Below are positions 3,811-5,929 of a stretch of DNA of 5,929 bases, piece by piece. Under the pieces are notes generated by a model that saw only the letters and a list, made by a program, of their open reading frames with translations, was not told the origin of the DNA and made no database searches. The number at the start of each line of letters is the position of its first letter. Positions within the stretch are counted from its first letter, which is position 1. Source of the DNA: a bacterium (GTDB taxonomy: Bacteria > Spirochaetota > JAHITG01); contig JAQTRT010000199.1 in assembly GCA_028711675.1 (NCBI GenBank), forward strand, positions 1 through 5,929, written 5' to 3'. Position numbers and translations under genes: made by a program.

Positions 3811-5929
3811 TCAGCGCCTGGTCTCAAATCTCCAGATCTCGGAATCAATGTAATATTCCGTTCCGTTCCAGCCGCGTATGCGCCAGTAATAAGTTTTGTC
3901 ATATCCGAGTTTTTTAAGTATCGTATAATACTGGTTCCCCTTAGCCTGCTGCACAGGCGGAATGGGGCTGAAGCCAAGTGTATCGTTCTTGCTCTCAAAA
4001 GCATGGAGAACATGCGTAAAAGCCTCGTCATCCGCTATCTGGACCTGGAAATGGAGCGTTTTATTGTTCTCTTCCCCGGGTATCTCCCATTTGAAGGTCG
4101 GGGAAATGTTATGGACAGAAGTGTTGTTCAAGGGATAGATCAGAGAGATCATATTCTGTATGGTCAATGGCCCGGGACTGTAACTGTATACAGGAAAGTT
4201 GACACCATCGTCGATCCGGGCATAAATATAGTATGAGCCGCGTGGAACAGCGCTGATATTCCAGGTATAGCTGCCGTTCGTGCTGTCCGCGTCCTCGCTC
4301 AATCCGTCCGCGATCAGTGTGCCGTCATAGCCTGTGCTGTCCGTGTCATAATACAGGCTGATCTGCGCGTCATTGTCCGGATCGCTGTCTCTCCAGGTAA
4401 TGGTATAAGTCTTGCCGGCCTTGTCATTAATACCGTCAGGTTCGATGACAGAGATCGCCGGCGCGGTATTCAGGAGAATATTCGTCGCTTCGACAGCGCC
4501 GATATCATATCTCCCGCCGGCCGGATAAGGCCGCCTGGTGCCGAAGAAATCATTGGTCAGTTCGCTGATATACGCTCTGGGATCGATCCCGGCATTGATG
4601 CAAGGTGAATTAGGCTGGAGGTGGATCATGTCAGGCTCCATCATCGGATCAGCCACGATATTCCCCCCGCAGGCAATATCAGGAATTGAGTTTAATTGTT
4701 CTTCATTTGTAAAACAAATGTTCATATTCACATTAGAATAGTAATGATTATTATCAGGGATATAAAAACAATTATTACTAAACACATTGGCCCCAGGGCT
4801 GTATTCAATTATTTTGATATTATTAAATACATTATTTACTATTATGGAATTATACAAATTATCTAATAAAACGCCGCAATCAACACCATTTATAGTATTA
4901 TTAATTAATTTTATTTCGCTACTCCCACACTGTATAATTTCTGATAAATTATTACTAAAAAAATTATTATAAATATTTACTGTATCGTTTGAAAACAATA
5001 AATCTGGTATTGAATTATTATACATTATATTATCTTTAAAATCGATTATGCTATTGACAGCATACATCCCGCCACACCTTGGACTATCTGAACGCCCATA
5101 ATGATTTCGACTAATTAAATTATTATAAATCAATAAAGTACTAGAAGTAACATAAAGCCCTGCCCCTCTGCCATCCCAAAAATAATTATTTGTAATAATA
5201 TTATTAATTATAACACATGAACTATTTTCAATATATAAACCACTCCCTCGATCTGCATTTGTATTATTACGTATTATATTATTATTAATAATAGGCAAAC
5301 TATTTTTAATTGCTATTCCCGCACCTTGATTACCAGCATAACTGACAGAGTTATTTTGTATAATATTACACCAAATTTTTGAATAACTATTCTCAAGATA
5401 TATTCCCCCACCATAAGCACGATGCTCATAATTTTTGTTATAATTATGATTAATATTATTTTTAAATATGTTAGGTGAGCTATTTATTAAACACAAACCA
5501 GATCCTAAACATATTGCACCATCAGATTCTATCATATTATTTTTAATATCATTGTTATTAATAAATAAATTCGTATTACATCCATTACACGATATTCCAC
5601 TTCCATAAACTGTACCTTGCGAATGCATCCCACCATGGAAATACCCATTTGAAATAATTAAACCTTCTATACAAGTATATAAATTTATATTTTCTATATA
5701 AACACATCCTCCATCCCCAGTCCCATCAATCTTTGTCCTGTAATTCGCCAAGCTCAAATCCCTCTGATTAAAATCCTGCGAATAACCGCCCAGCAGGCTT
5801 ACGCCATTGGACATGATGACATGTTCCTGGTATGTGCCCTCCGAGATATACACACTGTTCGACCCGATCTCCCGGGCGACCCGGATGGCATGCTGGATCG
5901 TCCGGAGCGGCAAAGCCTTTGTCCCCGGG
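3811..5929 (-). CDS. Large right-handed beta-helix protein with Ig/FN3-like C-terminal domains, 5' end cut off
   Basis: An extracellular or surface-type protein; 705 residues are visible and the frame is open to the window edge, so signal peptide and true start lie outside (a TTG at 5913 in this frame is not a credible start). The visible N-terminus PGTKALPLRTIQHAI is the common opening of DUF1565/pectate-lyase-like beta-helices. Residues about 20-470 form the helix: rungs with G-x-G-I/L-Y and N-x-I-I-x-N-N patterns. NSPCINAG, then FFGTRRPYPAGGRYDIGAVE, is the usual closing element of this class. From about 487 an Ig-like domain (ITWRDSDPDNDAQISLYYDTD, ending GPLTIQN) and from about 592 an FN3-like domain (SPTFKWEIPG, YDKTYYWRIRGWN) follow. 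It ends in RFETRR with no visible anchor. Such helices often bind or cleave polysaccharides, but no catalytic motif is recognised. The middle is strongly AT-rich compared with both ends. Confidence 0.85.
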   Translation of the reverse strand, partial: PGTKALPLRTIQHAIRVAREIGSNSVYISEGTYQEHVIMSNGVSLLGGYSQDFNQRDLSLANYRTKIDGTGDGGCVYIENINLYTCIEGLIISNGYFHGGMHSQGTVYGSGISCNGCNTNLFINNNDIKNNMIESDGAICLGSGLCLINSSPNIFKNNINHNYNKNYEHRAYGGGIYLENSYSKIWCNIIQNNSVSYAGNQGAGIAIKNSLPIINNNIIRNNTNADRGSGLYIENSSCVIINNIITNNYFWDGRGAGLYVTSSTLLIYNNLISRNHYGRSDSPRCGGMYAVNSIIDFKDNIMYNNSIPDLLFSNDTVNIYNNFFSNNLSEIIQCGSSEIKLINNTINGVDCGVLLDNLYNSIIVNNVFNNIKIIEYSPGANVFSNNCFYIPDNNHYYSNVNMNICFTNEEQLNSIPDIACGGNIVADPMMEPDMIHLQPNSPCINAGIDPRAYISELTNDFFGTRRPYPAGGRYDIGAVEATNILLNTAPAISVIEPDGINDKAGKTYTITWRDSDPDNDAQISLYYDTDSTGYDGTLIADGLSEDADSTNGSYTWNISAVPRGSYYIYARIDDGVNFPVYSYSPGPLTIQNMISLIYPLNNTSVHNISPTFKWEIPGEENNKTLHFQVQIADDEAFTHVLHAFESKNDTLGFSPIPPVQQAKGNQYYTILKKLGYDKTYYWRIRGWNGTEYYIDSEIWRFETRR
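4690..5750. other. AT-rich segment inside the beta-helix gene
   Basis: The boundaries are approximate and set by eye. Line counts show the contrast: 4801-4860 has 8 G+C in 60 bases and 4861-4920 has 15, whereas 4501-4560 has 34. The shift is partly due to Asn, Ile and Tyr, but synonymous choice changes too: Ile is mostly ATT/ATA and Leu TTA here, while ATC, CTC and CTG are frequent in the ends of the same gene. The reading frame is uninterrupted across both edges. This suggests that the helix core was acquired or recombined separately from the flanks. Confidence 0.7.
5005..5604 (-). repeat. Seven tandem beta-helix rungs (protein-level repeat)
   Basis: Seven consecutive units of about 25-33 residues can be delimited, each opening with a glycine pair pattern: GSGISC, GSGLCL, GGGIYL, GAGIAI, GSGLYI, GAGLYV and CGGMYA. 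Each continues with an N/S-S and N-x-I-I-x-N-N stretch. Asn ladders and inward Ile/Leu/Val are typical of right-handed parallel beta-helices. The repeats are diverged at DNA level, so they are not a simple tandem DNA repeat. Confidence 0.75.

Noticed and set aside
3714..4031. Minus-strand 105-residue frame overlapping the end of the beta-helix gene
   Set aside because: It overlaps the FN3-like domain in another frame, has an unstructured Arg-rich composition and no start signal.
5170..5300. Runs such as TAATAATATTATTAATTA as an AT-rich origin or regulatory site
   Set aside because: They encode the Asn/Ile ladders of the beta-helix in frame, which explains the pattern.

Overview
This window is a fragment of a chromosome from a diderm (Gram-negative-type) bacterium, probably an uncultivated lineage. 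Every gene I can support lies on the minus strand, so transcription runs from high to low coordinates. The diderm call rests on an OmpA-type peptidoglycan-binding protein and type II secretion-like pseudopilins. The Omnitrophota/Elusimicrobiota-like placement is only an impression, from the beta-helix and Ig domain style and from degenerate interspersed repeats that I recall from such genomes. No marker gene is present to settle taxonomy.

Layout in the direction of transcription: (1) 5929-3811, a large extracellular-type right-handed beta-helix protein with Ig/FN3-like C-terminal domains, its start cut off by the window edge. A central stretch of about 1 kb is far more AT-rich than both ends of the same gene. 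(2) 3810-3671, a short spacer ending in a good sigma-70-like promoter. (3) 3670-3482 and 3540-3088, an overlapping pair: a 62-aa protein of a recurrent antitoxin-like type and a minimal nucleotidyltransferase (MNT fold). (4) 3085-1349, beginning 2 nt after the nucleotidyltransferase stop, a 578-aa secreted protein. It combines an alpha/beta-hydrolase-like domain that appears to lack its nucleophile serine, a FlgD-type Ig domain and an OmpA domain. (5) 1167-1, three class III prepilin-like proteins in the order GspG-like, PilV/GspI-like and GspJ-like, the last running off the window.

How they may work together: the last four genes (OmpA fusion plus three pseudopilins) look like a cell-envelope operon. 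The pseudopilins would form a short periplasmic pseudopilus (type II secretion or type IV pilus-like), and the OmpA fusion would sit in the periplasm holding peptidoglycan. The beta-helix protein is a plausible secreted or surface product, but nothing here proves that it uses this machinery. The nucleotidyltransferase pair looks functionally unrelated and may be an inserted module, although its promoter could also transcribe the envelope genes.

The two junctions 1348-1168 and 753-666 carry related, diverged copies of a non-coding repeat, one directly before each of the first two pseudopilin genes. No rRNA, tRNA, CRISPR array or transposase was seen. No stretch longer than about 180 nt is without a gene.
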